Assembly: GCA_029060545.1 (NCBI GenBank)
Contig: JAIDTT010000082.1
Span: forward strand, 25,294 to 89,293
Direction: 5' to 3'
Origin: Paramuribaculum sp.
GTDB lineage: Bacteria > Bacteroidota > Bacteroidia > Bacteroidales > Muribaculaceae
DNA: 64,000 nt
Part shown: one piece after another, positions 42,532 through 50,083 of the stretch
How positions within the stretch are numbered: the stretch's first letter is position 1
Layout: every line of letters starts with the position of its first letter
Program-made: the position numbers and the translations under genes
Notes under the pieces: model-generated
Seen by the model: the letters and a program-made list of their open reading frames with translations, nothing else
What the model was told of the DNA's origin: nothing
Databases searched by the model: none

Positions 42532-42559
42532 GAGGGCACGGCCTCACGGTCGCACCCTC
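42532..42559 (-). terminator. Weak terminator-like hairpin after rpsA
   Basis: Arms GAGGGTGCG and CGTGCCCTC (minus strand) pair over 9 bp with two wobble pairs, followed by a modest T-rich stretch (CTTCTATTCGT). Confidence 0.4.
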
Positions 42560-42598
42560 GGATATTAGTGGATGGGAATTTGGGTTCTATTCCTGAGA

Positions 42599-44392
42599 TT
42601 ACTTGCCTTCGGAGAGCTTCTCCTTGAGAGCTGCGAGAGCCTCGAGGTCGCCGAAGGTAGTCTTTTCGATAGGCTGGTTGAGCATCGGAGTCTCCTCAGC
42701 ACGCTTGGTAGCGGCTGCTGCACGCTTGGCCTTGCGGGCCTCGTTGCGCTCTGCCTTAGCCTCATCTTCGAAGATACGGCTGTGGGAGAGGATGATGCGC
42801 TTGCTATCCTTGTTGAACTCGATCACCTTGAAGTTGAGCTTCTCGTCGAGCTTGGCCTGAGTGCCGTCTTCCTTCACGAGGTGCTTGGGAGTAGCGAAGC
42901 CTTCCACACCGTAGGGAAGAGCGATCACAGCACCCTTCTCTACCATCTCGATGATGGTGCCTTCGTGTACGGAGCCCTGAGTGAAGATAGTCTCGAATAC
43001 ATCCCAGGGATTCTCTTCGAGCTGCTTGTGGCCGAGGCTCAGACGACGGTTGTCCTTGTCGATTTCGAGCACCTGCACTTCGATGGGAGCACCGATCTTG
43101 GTGAATTCACCGGGGTGCTTGATCTTCTTAACCCATGAGAGGTCGGAGATGTGGATCAGACCGTCTACACCCTCTTCGATCTCTACGAATACGCCGAAGT
43201 TGGTGAAGTTGCGCACCTTGGCGGTGTGCTTGCTGCCCACGGGATATTTGGTTTCGATATCTTCCCAGGGATCGTTCTTGAGCTGCTTGAGACCGAGGCT
43301 CATCTTGCGCTCGTCGCGATCGAGAGTAAGCACTACGGCTTCTACCTCGTCGCCTACCTTGAGGAAGTCCTGAGCCGAACGCAGATGCTGGCTCCACGAC
43401 ATTTCGCTTACGTGGATCAGACCTTCTACGCCGGGAGCGATTTCGATGAATGCGCCGTAGTCGGCCATCACTACTACGCGACCCTTAACCTTGTCACCAA
43501 CCTTGAGCTCGCTGTCGAGAGCTTCCCAGGGATGAGGCATGAGCTGCTTGAGACCGAGTGCGATACGCTTCTTTTCGTCGTCGAAGTCGAGGATTACCAC
43601 ATTGAGCTTCTGGTCGAGCTCTACCACTTCCTGCGGATGGCTTACGCGGCCCCAGGAAAGGTCGGTGATGTGGATAAGGCCGTCTACGCCGCCGAGGTCG
43701 ATAAACACACCGTAGGAGGTGATGTTCTTGACGGTACCTTCGAGGATCTGACCCTTTTCGAGCTTGGCGATGATTTCGCGCTTCTGCTGCTCGAGTTCGG
43801 CTTCGATGAGTGCCTTATGGCTTACCACTACGTTCTTGAATTCCTGGTTGATCTTCACAACCTTGAATTCCATGGTCTTGCCAACAAACATATCATAGTC
43901 GCGGATGGGGCGTACATCGATCTGCGAGCCGGGGAGGAACGCTTCGATACCGAATACATCCACGATCATGCCGCCCTTAGTGCGGCACTTGATATAACCT
44001 TTGATAACTTCGTCTTTTTCCAGAGCCTCGTTGACGCGGTCCCAGGAGCGGGCTGCACGGGCTTTGCGGTGGGAGAGGATCAGCTGACCCTTCTTGTCCT
44101 CCTGGTTTTCGATGAATACCTCTACAGTGTCGCCAACCTTAAGGTCGGGGTTGTAGCGGAATTCGTTCATGGGGATGATACCGTCGCTCTTGTAGCCGAT
44201 GTTCACCACAGCCTCACGCTTGTTGAGGGCGATGATAGTGCCTTCGATTACTTCCTTGTCCTTTACGGTGTTGAGCGATTCATCGTAGGTTTTGGTAAGC
44301 TCTTCACGAGTCTTATCGCCCAGGGCATCACCTTTCTCATAAGCCTCCCAGTCGAAATCTTCGATAGGAGTGTTTTTTACTTCTTCAGTCAT
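42599..44392 (-). CDS. rpsA: 30S ribosomal protein S1
   Basis: 597 residues composed of consecutive S1 RNA-binding repeats, each with the pattern G-x-V...YGVFVD...GLIH-S-LSW (for example GVFIDLGGVDGLIHITDLSWG and three close copies). It binds mRNA upstream of the start codon and supports initiation; in Bacteroidota, where SD pairing is weak, this role may be larger. The gene stands alone with a 90-base leader and its own -7 box. Confidence 0.95.
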   Translation of the reverse strand: MTEEVKNTPIEDFDWEAYEKGDALGDKTREELTKTYDESLNTVKDKEVIEGTIIALNKREAVVNIGYKSDGIIPMNEFRYNPDLKVGDTVEVFIENQEDKKGQLILSHRKARAARSWDRVNEALEKDEVIKGYIKCRTKGGMIVDVFGIEAFLPGSQIDVRPIRDYDMFVGKTMEFKVVKINQEFKNVVVSHKALIEAELEQQKREIIAKLEKGQILEGTVKNITSYGVFIDLGGVDGLIHITDLSWGRVSHPQEVVELDQKLNVVILDFDDEKKRIALGLKQLMPHPWEALDSELKVGDKVKGRVVVMADYGAFIEIAPGVEGLIHVSEMSWSQHLRSAQDFLKVGDEVEAVVLTLDRDERKMSLGLKQLKNDPWEDIETKYPVGSKHTAKVRNFTNFGVFVEIEEGVDGLIHISDLSWVKKIKHPGEFTKIGAPIEVQVLEIDKDNRRLSLGHKQLEENPWDVFETIFTQGSVHEGTIIEMVEKGAVIALPYGVEGFATPKHLVKEDGTQAKLDEKLNFKVIEFNKDSKRIILSHSRIFEDEAKAERNEARKAKRAAAATKRAEETPMLNQPIEKTTFGDLEALAALKEKLSEGK

Positions 44393-44481
44393 TAAAAAAA
44401 ATAGGTTAATAAAGTTGATTAATACAGATGCTCAGTTATCGGATCGGCGCATGTGCGGTACGTCCGACACTTTGAGCGGTG

Positions 44482-44489
44482 CAAAGTTA
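44482..44489 (-). promoter_or_regulatory. -7 promoter box of rpsA
   Basis: Minus-strand TAACTTTG about 90 bases upstream of the rpsA ATG; the leader ends in a T8 run just before the start. Confidence 0.55.
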
Positions 44490-44617
44490 CGATTAATTTT
44501 CTATTCCACAATCCCTTCACCAATTTTTTTCACATCGGTCGAGTATTCCGTCCTTAGTATTCGGAGCTGAATCCCTCAGTGTGACAATAGAAGCACAAAC
44601 AGAGTTTTCAAGAGGGG

Positions 44618-45958
44618 TCAATTGATGCGCTTGAGGATGCGCCAGGGTGCGGGGTGGAGATTGTTGGCGCGGTTGCCCAGATTCTTCACTATGCCGAGCG
44701 GACGGCCGCAGTATGTCACTATCACAGGCCCACGCTCCGCGGCGGCGAGCGTTATTGCATTGCCTCGGAGATATTCTATCGCAGTGTCATAGTCGAGTTC
44801 GGCCGTCGGGAACGCGTCCGGTCGGAGCGCCGCAGACAGCGCCAGTTCAACCGTAGGCAACGGGTCGCGTCCCTTGATATCGGCTATATGCAGCGCCGGC
44901 CGGAGTTCGGGATGAATATCTACGCTCACAGCCGGTCGCGCAATCACACGTCCACGCTGATCCACCACTATATCAGCTTCAATATCAAGCCATTTGCCGC
45001 ATATCTGCGTAAGTTTTTTGTCGGTCTTTACCGCCGGCACGCCCTTCGGCTTGCGCTGACGGCCTCCGCCATTATCATCCGCAGGCTTGCGGAGCACCGC
45101 CATAAACAGTCCCTCCGAGCGTGTCGTGCCCGGGATGAAGCGATAGCAAGGATAAGGGGTATCGATACCGGGCAGGATATTCCACGACGGATCCACGGGT
45201 ATCTCCACAGGCTCGGCGCCGTAGGTATCCACGATATACCGGATCATCTCCTCATCCTCCTCGCGCGCATACGTACATGTGCTATATATAAGGTAACCGC
45301 CGGGCTTGAGTGCCGGCCAGAGGTCGTCGACAATCTTATGCTGACGCGCCGCACACTCCTTCACCAGTGCGGGACTCCACTGCTCCACCGCCTTAGGATC
45401 CTTGCGCATCATACCCTCGCCGGAACAAGGCACGTCGGCCGCCACGATATCGAACCGCGCGCCCATGCGGGCAAACCGGCTCACATCACCCTGGGTCACG
45501 CACACATCGGGCACGCCCCACTTGGCCAGATTCTCGCGCAGGATATCGGCTCGCGAAGCCACATACTCATTGGCCACTACCACCGATCCCGACGGCAGAG
45601 CGTCGATGGCAGCCGTAGTCTTGCCTCCGGGTGCCGCACACGCATCGAGATAGGCTATCGGCCCAATGCCGGCTGTCAGGAAGCTGATCACCCGGGCTAT
45701 AAACATCGAGGCCGCTTCCTGTACGTAGAAGCAGCCCTGATGCAGTTCAGGCATAAAGGTGAAGGCAGGCCGCTCGGCCAGATACAGTCCGCCGGGCCAC
45801 CACGGCACACGCTCCGTAGCACCGGCCAACTCGACCGGCTTACGGGGATTCAGGCGCACCGACACCGGAGCCTCCTCATGCAGAGCCTGCTCCAGACGGT
45901 CGAAAGCCTCAGTGCCGTAGCTTCTGATCTTAGATAGAAAGTCGGCGGAGAGTGTCAA
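44618..45958 (-). CDS. NOL1/NOP2/Sun-family rRNA cytosine-C5 methyltransferase
   Basis: About 446 residues from a probable TTG start (45958), where the protein would begin [15 protein letters not shown] like its relatives. The longer ORF-track start (46024) adds Ser/Thr-rich residues that are a pfkA shadow. SAM-binding APGGKTTA, the [11 protein letters not shown] motif and the catalytic [13 protein letters not shown] are all present, followed by a C-terminal PUA-like region. It resembles RsmF, which methylates 16S rRNA. It overlaps the end of pfkA by 29 bases, which suggests coupled translation. Confidence 0.85.
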   Translation of the reverse strand: MTLSADFLSKIRSYGTEAFDRLEQALHEEAPVSVRLNPRKPVELAGATERVPWWPGGLYLAERPAFTFMPELHQGCFYVQEAASMFIARVISFLTAGIGPIAYLDACAAPGGKTTAAIDALPSGSVVVANEYVASRADILRENLAKWGVPDVCVTQGDVSRFARMGARFDIVAADVPCSGEGMMRKDPKAVEQWSPALVKECAARQHKIVDDLWPALKPGGYLIYSTCTYAREEDEEMIRYIVDTYGAEPVEIPVDPSWNILPGIDTPYPCYRFIPGTTRSEGLFMAVLRKPADDNGGGRQRKPKGVPAVKTDKKLTQICGKWLDIEADIVVDQRGRVIARPAVSVDIHPELRPALHIADIKGRDPLPTVELALSAALRPDAFPTAELDYDTAIEYLRGNAITLAAAERGPVIVTYCGRPLGIVKNLGNRANNLHPAPWRILKRIN

Positions 45959-46919
45959 CGAGGGTGCGGTTGATAGGCTTGTCGTTCTTGATGGCCTTGG
46001 AGAAAGGCACGTACACGATCTCATCGTTCTTGATGCCGATCATCACATTGCGCTGGTCGTCGAGCAGGGCATCGATGGCCGATGCGCCCATACGCGAAGC
46101 GAGGATGCGATCCTTGGCCGTGGGCGAGCCGCCGCGCTGCAGGTGACCGAGTATGGATACGCGCACGTCGTAGCCGGGATACTCATTCTTCACACGCTCG
46201 GCCAGACCCATAGCACCGCCGGTGACGGGGCTTTCGGCCACGAGCACGATCGATGAGTTCTTGCTCTTGCGGAAGCCGTTCTGAATCAGCTCGGCAAGCT
46301 GGTCGACCTCAGTCGATATCTCGGGAATAATGGCAGCCTCGGCTCCGGATGCGATAGCACCGTTGAGCGCCAGGAAGCCGGCATCGCGGCCCATCACTTC
46401 GATGAAGAAGAGGCGCTCGTGGGATGTGGCCGTGTCGCGGATCTTGTCGACACACTCCATAATCGTGTTGAGAGCCGTATCGTAGCCGATCGTGGCGTCA
46501 GTGCCGTAGAGATCATTGTCGATCGTGCCGGGCAGGCCTATGATCGGGAAGTTGAATTCGTTAGCGAAAATGCGGGCACCGGTCAGAGAGCCGTCGCCGC
46601 CGATCACCACCAGAGCGTCGATCTCGTGGCGGCGCAGATTATCGTAGGCCAGCTGCCGACCCTCCGGGGTCTGGAACTCCGGACACCGCGCCGTCTTGAG
46701 TATCGTGCCACCCATCTGAATGATGTTGGACACATTCTGAGTCTTAAACTCCACAATTTCGTCGGAGATAAGGCCGCGGTAGCCGCGGTAGATACCCTTC
46801 ACACGGAAGCCGCTGAATATCGCACTGCGGGTCACGGCACGGATAGCGGCGTTCATACCCGGAGCATCACCTCCCGAGGTAAGAATGCCTATACATTTGA
46901 TAGTCGACATATCTGACAT
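45930..46919 (-). CDS. pfkA: ATP-type 6-phosphofructokinase
   Basis: 329 residues. [18 protein letters not shown] at the N-terminus, [11 protein letters not shown] (the Gly typical of ATP-users follows GGD) and [19 protein letters not shown] with the catalytic Asp are all conserved. It phosphorylates fructose-6-P and is normally an allosteric tetramer. Two ATGs six codons apart ([11 protein letters not shown]) are possible starts. Its 3' end overlaps the rRNA methyltransferase gene. Confidence 0.95.
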   Translation of the reverse strand: MSDMSTIKCIGILTSGGDAPGMNAAIRAVTRSAIFSGFRVKGIYRGYRGLISDEIVEFKTQNVSNIIQMGGTILKTARCPEFQTPEGRQLAYDNLRRHEIDALVVIGGDGSLTGARIFANEFNFPIIGLPGTIDNDLYGTDATIGYDTALNTIMECVDKIRDTATSHERLFFIEVMGRDAGFLALNGAIASGAEAAIIPEISTEVDQLAELIQNGFRKSKNSSIVLVAESPVTGGAMGLAERVKNEYPGYDVRVSILGHLQRGGSPTAKDRILASRMGASAIDALLDDQRNVMIGIKNDEIVYVPFSKAIKNDKPINRTLVDTLRRLSI

Positions 46920-46968
46920 ATATCTTGATGATTAAACCTAATTATTTACTTACTCTCTTGGCGTAGTG

Positions 46969-46976
46969 CAAAGATA
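46969..46976 (-). promoter_or_regulatory. -7 promoter box of pfkA
   Basis: Minus-strand TATCTTTG, 49 bases upstream of the pfkA ATG. Confidence 0.6.
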
Positions 46977-47024
46977 GGCATAAAATCGCAGACTACGCAC
47001 TTCGCTGTAACATATAACGCTCAA

Positions 47025-48089
47025 TTACTTTTTTCGGTTCACGCGCCGATTGCGCAGCGTGATCACGCCAAACGCCATCAGGCCAAGCAGAATGAAGAGT
47101 ACCGTCTGCGAACCCATAACCATATTGGCAAAGGTAGCCGCGTACCCTTCGGTAAGTTCCGGCACTCCCGCCGCATACAGGCCGAGACCGAACATCACGG
47201 CCCACTGCCACGGACCTATACCTCCCTGCGATGGCACAGCCATAGAGAGGCTCGACAGTACGAAGCACACCAGCACCACCTCCACACCACTCCGGGCGAG
47301 CACCTGCTCCGTGGCGGGGAATGCGTGGAAGGCAAGGTAGAGCGACGAGAAGTAGCACACCCACAGACCGAGCGTGTAGAGGAGCCACAATCCCTTGCCG
47401 CGCATACGGAGTATGGCGATGAAGCCGTCCCACAGCCCGCGACCGAAAGCTATCAGCTTCTGCATCCAGGGCTTACGGCGGCAGAGATACCACACTTCCG
47501 CACACAGGGCGCAGCCACAGACGGCTGCAATCCACAGCCACGGAGACATGAGCAAGCTCATCATCCCTCCTTCGCCCTGCCCCAAATAGCTCATCAGTTC
47601 CGGGCCGCTTACGGCAAAGGTAAGAGCTGTGAGCAAGCCTACGGTAAGCGTGTCGGCCAGACGGTCGGATACCATAGAGCCGAATATCGAGTCGAACGGA
47701 GCGTGCTGATCCTGTGCGATATATCCGGTGCGCCACAATTCGCCCAGACGCGGAAACACGAGGTTGACGGCATACGTGCCGCAGAAGCTGAGGAAGAGGG
47801 TGCCGAGCGTAGGACGCACACCTATGGCCTGCAACTGCAGGCGCCAGCGCAACGCCCTGAACCATAGCGCGCCGATATTGAGCACCAGCCCGTAGGCGAT
47901 CCAGCTGTAGTCACATTCGGTCCGGACTATCCTTACCATCTCGCCGAAGTCCTGCTTGGCGAAGAGGATGTAGCAGAGACCCACCGACACTACGAGCGGC
48001 ACGATGATCTTCAGCAACATACCCCACAGGGATCGCTTGCTTTTGCGCTCCTGCTGATCCGGGGTCGATATGATTGGCGACTTACTCAT
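47025..48089 (-). CDS. LPG-synthase-TM / YbhN-type flippase-like membrane protein
   Basis: 354 residues with about eight membrane helices and the family's conserved features: N-terminal RxLRWRLQLQAIG segment after the first two helices and GIGPWQWAVMFGLGLYAAG near the C-terminus. It corresponds to the UPF0104 flippase half of MprF without the aminoacyl-transferase half. Such proteins are thought to move lipids or glycolipids across the inner membrane; substrate unknown. A -7 box sits 8 bases before the ATG. Confidence 0.82.
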   Translation of the reverse strand: MSKSPIISTPDQQERKSKRSLWGMLLKIIVPLVVSVGLCYILFAKQDFGEMVRIVRTECDYSWIAYGLVLNIGALWFRALRWRLQLQAIGVRPTLGTLFLSFCGTYAVNLVFPRLGELWRTGYIAQDQHAPFDSIFGSMVSDRLADTLTVGLLTALTFAVSGPELMSYLGQGEGGMMSLLMSPWLWIAAVCGCALCAEVWYLCRRKPWMQKLIAFGRGLWDGFIAILRMRGKGLWLLYTLGLWVCYFSSLYLAFHAFPATEQVLARSGVEVVLVCFVLSSLSMAVPSQGGIGPWQWAVMFGLGLYAAGVPELTEGYAATFANMVMGSQTVLFILLGLMAFGVITLRNRRVNRKK

Positions 48090-48097
48090 TACGCCTG

Positions 48098-48105
48098 CAA
48101 AGATA
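48098..48105 (-). promoter_or_regulatory. -7 box 8 bases before the flippase-like ATG
   Basis: Minus-strand TATCTTTG, giving a leaderless or very short leader mRNA. Confidence 0.55.
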
Positions 48106-48220
48106 CGCTATTTCCGCCGAATAGCCCTACCGCCACACCTATTATTAGCATTTTATTCACCTTTATTGGTCAAAAAGGCAAAAACTTCGCCCTTTTATAC
48201 AAAATTTATTCCTTTTTACT

Positions 48221-48228
48221 TACATTTG
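48221..48228 (+). promoter_or_regulatory. -7 promoter box of the AraC-family gene
   Basis: TACATTTG on the plus strand, 34 bases before the ATG at 48263. Confidence 0.55.
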
Positions 48229-48262
48229 TGCCAAAGTCCGAGAGAGAGCATCACATCCCTAT

Positions 48263-49165
48263 ATGTCTAACGCACAGATCCCACAGGCTCACGCCGAAAA
48301 TATGCGTAAGTATTCCCGTCAGTTCAGCAGTCTGGCCGACGGCTACATATTCTCGCGCGTGACCAAGACCGAGCAGTTTGCCGAATTCTCGTCGCAGACG
48401 ATGCGCCTGCGCGGTATCACGATGATTCTCTGCCTCAGCGGAACGGTGACGCTCAACGTCAACATGGAACCATTCCAACTCGTGCGCAACTCCCTACTGG
48501 TCATTCCATCCCAGAGCGTATTCCGCCTGGGTGAAGTAGACTGGGACACTCTCGATGCCTACGTATTCATCCTCTCGCCGGAATTTCTGCGCGATATCAA
48601 TTTCGAGATCAGCATCCTCACTTCCTACAAGATTTCATCGAGCCAGCCGGCGCAGATGCAGCTCACCGACGAAGAGGCCAGCCTCATGGGTCGGTATCTC
48701 GATCTCGTACACTACAACACGGTAGACAATACCGATGCCATCTACGTGCGCTCCATATCGCGCGCGCTCATCGCAGCTGCCGTATACCAGCTCATGCAGT
48801 TTGCCGGCAATCACGACATCAGCCGCAAGCCCGTAAAGCTCTCCCGACGCGACAAGTACGTCAAGGAATTCATCACACTCGTATCGCAGTGCTACAAGCG
48901 CGAGCGCTCCGTAGCCTACTATGCGGGGAAGCTCTTCATATCACCAAAATACCTATCCTATATAGTCAAGGAGCACACCGGCCGCTCCGCAGCCCAGTGG
49001 ATCGACGACTACGTGATACTTGAAGCGAAAAACCTGCTGCGCTACTCCGGCAAGAATGTACAGCAGATAGCCTATGAACTCAACTTCTCCAATCAGTCAT
49101 CGTTCGGCAAATACTTCAAGCATCTCACCGGTATGTCACCGACGAAATTCCAGCGTTCGACCTAA
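48263..49165 (+). CDS. AraC-family transcriptional regulator
   Basis: 300 residues. The first 170 form a cupin-like beta region (RGITMILCLSGTVTLNVN, LVIPSQSVFRLGE) likely to bind a small ligand. The last 100 carry the paired helix-turn-helix: YYAGKLFISPKYLSYIVKEHTGRSA and the signature IAYELNFSNQSSFGKYFKHLTGMSPTKFQ. It stands alone, divergent from the flippase-like gene, with no obvious target neighbour other than the possible small RNA gene downstream. Confidence 0.9.
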   Translation: MSNAQIPQAHAENMRKYSRQFSSLADGYIFSRVTKTEQFAEFSSQTMRLRGITMILCLSGTVTLNVNMEPFQLVRNSLLVIPSQSVFRLGEVDWDTLDAYVFILSPEFLRDINFEISILTSYKISSSQPAQMQLTDEEASLMGRYLDLVHYNTVDNTDAIYVRSISRALIAAAVYQLMQFAGNHDISRKPVKLSRRDKYVKEFITLVSQCYKRERSVAYYAGKLFISPKYLSYIVKEHTGRSAAQWIDDYVILEAKNLLRYSGKNVQQIAYELNFSNQSSFGKYFKHLTGMSPTKFQRST

Positions 49166-49223
49166 AAATCAATTTTTTAATAAAAAAGTTGCACATTTTT
49201 TTGGTAAATATGAAATAGGTTTA

Positions 49224-49231
49224 TAATTTTG
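49224..49231 (+). promoter_or_regulatory. -7 box of the putative small RNA
   Basis: TAATTTTG, with TTTGG about 24 bases upstream resembling the Bacteroidota -33 element. No start codon follows closely; the next feature is a terminator about 100 bases on. Confidence 0.55.
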
Positions 49232-49237
49232 CGCCAC

Positions 49238-49356
49238 AATTGATAGCTTGGCTATATACATCCGGCTGTCGATTCCATACATACAAAGACAATAGTTGTT
49301 TTATAGATAATTGTGTATTTGAAGCTTAAGGGAGATCGTGAGATTTCCCTTTTGTC
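49238..49356 (+). ncRNA. Candidate small non-coding RNA of about 115-120 nt
   Basis: A promoter box at 49224-49231 and a terminator hairpin at 49328-49351 enclose about 115 bases with no credible ORF. Internal pairings are visible: ATAGC-TTG-GCTAT near the 5' end and ACAAT/ATTGT in the middle. The 5' end is placed about 7 bases after the -7 box. I do not recognise an Rfam family; a trailing AraC-gene 3' UTR is an alternative. Confidence 0.4.
49328..49354 (+). terminator. Terminator of the candidate small RNA
   Basis: AAGGGAGAT and ATTTCCCTT pair over 9 bp with one G-U, loop CGTGAG, followed by TTGTCTTAT. Confidence 0.65.
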
Positions 49357-49381
49357 TTATCCCGACCTCGATGCTCAACAC

Positions 49382-49409
49382 AATGCACGATGCACGATGC
49401 ACAATGCAC
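49382..49409. repeat. Four tandem 7-bp repeats
   Basis: Four perfect head-to-tail units of RATGCAC (AATGCAC, GATGCAC, GATGCAC, AATGCAC). Located between the sRNA terminator and a TGTAG hairpin. Confidence 0.85.
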
Positions 49410-49418
49410 ATATATTTA

Positions 49419-49443
49419 TGTAGGGGAGATTTTCAAATCTTCC
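49419..49443 (+). repeat. TGTAG hairpin, copy 2
   Basis: TGTAG, stem GGGAGATTT, loop TC, stem AAATCTTCC: nine pairs with one G-U wobble. It forms an 8-base inverted relation (ATGTAGGG ... CCCTACAT) with copy 3, about 150 bases away. Confidence 0.8.
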
Positions 49444-49476
49444 GCGTCGACAATCCCGCCTTTCTCGCATGGCTAC

Positions 49477-49509
49477 TTGTCGGAGCCAGGATTGCTGCGC
49501 AATCTGTAG
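49477..49509. repeat. Compound palindrome (outer and inner stem)
   Basis: Outer arms GGAGCC/GGCTCC (approximately 49480-49513 allowing for the 3' bulge) enclose GATTGC-TGC-GCAATC, with extra bases TGTA on the 3' side. It lies between two TGTAG hairpins of opposite orientation. Confidence 0.6.
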
Positions 49510-49545
49510 GCTCCGGTCCTTGCTACGCAATACGTCTGTAATGGC

Positions 49546-49570
49546 GGCGGCTCAAATGAACCGCCCTACA
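49546..49570 (-). repeat. TGTAG hairpin, copy 3
   Basis: Read on the minus strand: TGTAG, stem GGCGGTTCA, loop TT, stem TGAGCCGCC; nine pairs including one wobble. Confidence 0.8.
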
Positions 49571-49659
49571 TGTCTTGGGGGAGGATATATCTCGAAATAA
49601 TTTGAGATGTAGAATTTTATCCATATATTCGCAATTCCAATCTTTTATTCATTGATACC

Positions 49660-50058
49660 ATGGAAAATAAAGAAAAGAGGAGCGATCTAATACTCGTTTA
49701 TATTGCGAGAGCATACATTATATTCTTCACAATATCGTTTATAAGTATTTGGTTTTATTCCAATGGCATGCATCTTGTAGGGGATGGGGTAGCTTTATTG
49801 GCGTCACTAATAATATACTCTCCATTGAACACCTTATTACTGTTTCTCCTATACACTTTGGGATGGTGCAAACCGGCTCTATCAAAATGGTGGGTAGTAT
49901 TTTTAGAAAGTATGGCGTATATACTCATCTTCGCAATAAACGAATATTTCGGGTTTGCAAAAAATTTCTGGAGTATGGTATTCCCATATTATTTCATCTT
50001 ACCATGCTTAATTGCTCCATATATTATTACGCATATTAGAGAAAGAGGCTCGAAATAG
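49660..50058 (+). CDS. Small four-helix membrane protein, unknown
   Basis: 132 residues with four hydrophobic segments (about 12-35, 42-67, 78-93, 103-120) and short charged ends. No family recognised. Its codons are clearly more AT-rich than those of genes on either side, and it is flanked on the left by palindromes, both consistent with recent acquisition. It converges on the terminase gene, 25 bases away. Confidence 0.6.
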   Translation: MENKEKRSDLILVYIARAYIIFFTISFISIWFYSNGMHLVGDGVALLASLIIYSPLNTLLLFLLYTLGWCKPALSKWWVVFLESMAYILIFAINEYFGFAKNFWSMVFPYYFILPCLIAPYIITHIRERGSK

Positions 50059-50083
50059 CATGATAATATCGTTACTTTACTGA

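Larger units (their letters stand above)
49166..49659. other. 494-base intergenic stretch with sRNA candidate, heptamer repeats and palindromes
   Basis: No protein gene is supported; the 67-codon ORF at 49338-49541 crosses the terminator and palindromes and is rejected. The stretch holds a promoter, a possible small RNA ending in a terminator, four 7-base tandem repeats and three palindromes, all annotated separately. Confidence 0.65.

Noticed and set aside
43151-44395. 414-codon plus-strand ORF opposite rpsA
   Set aside because: Antisense of S1 repeats; apparent repeats only mirror the S1 domains.
44654-45937. 427-codon plus-strand ORF opposite the rRNA methyltransferase
   Set aside because: Shadow composition (Arg/His) and no start context.
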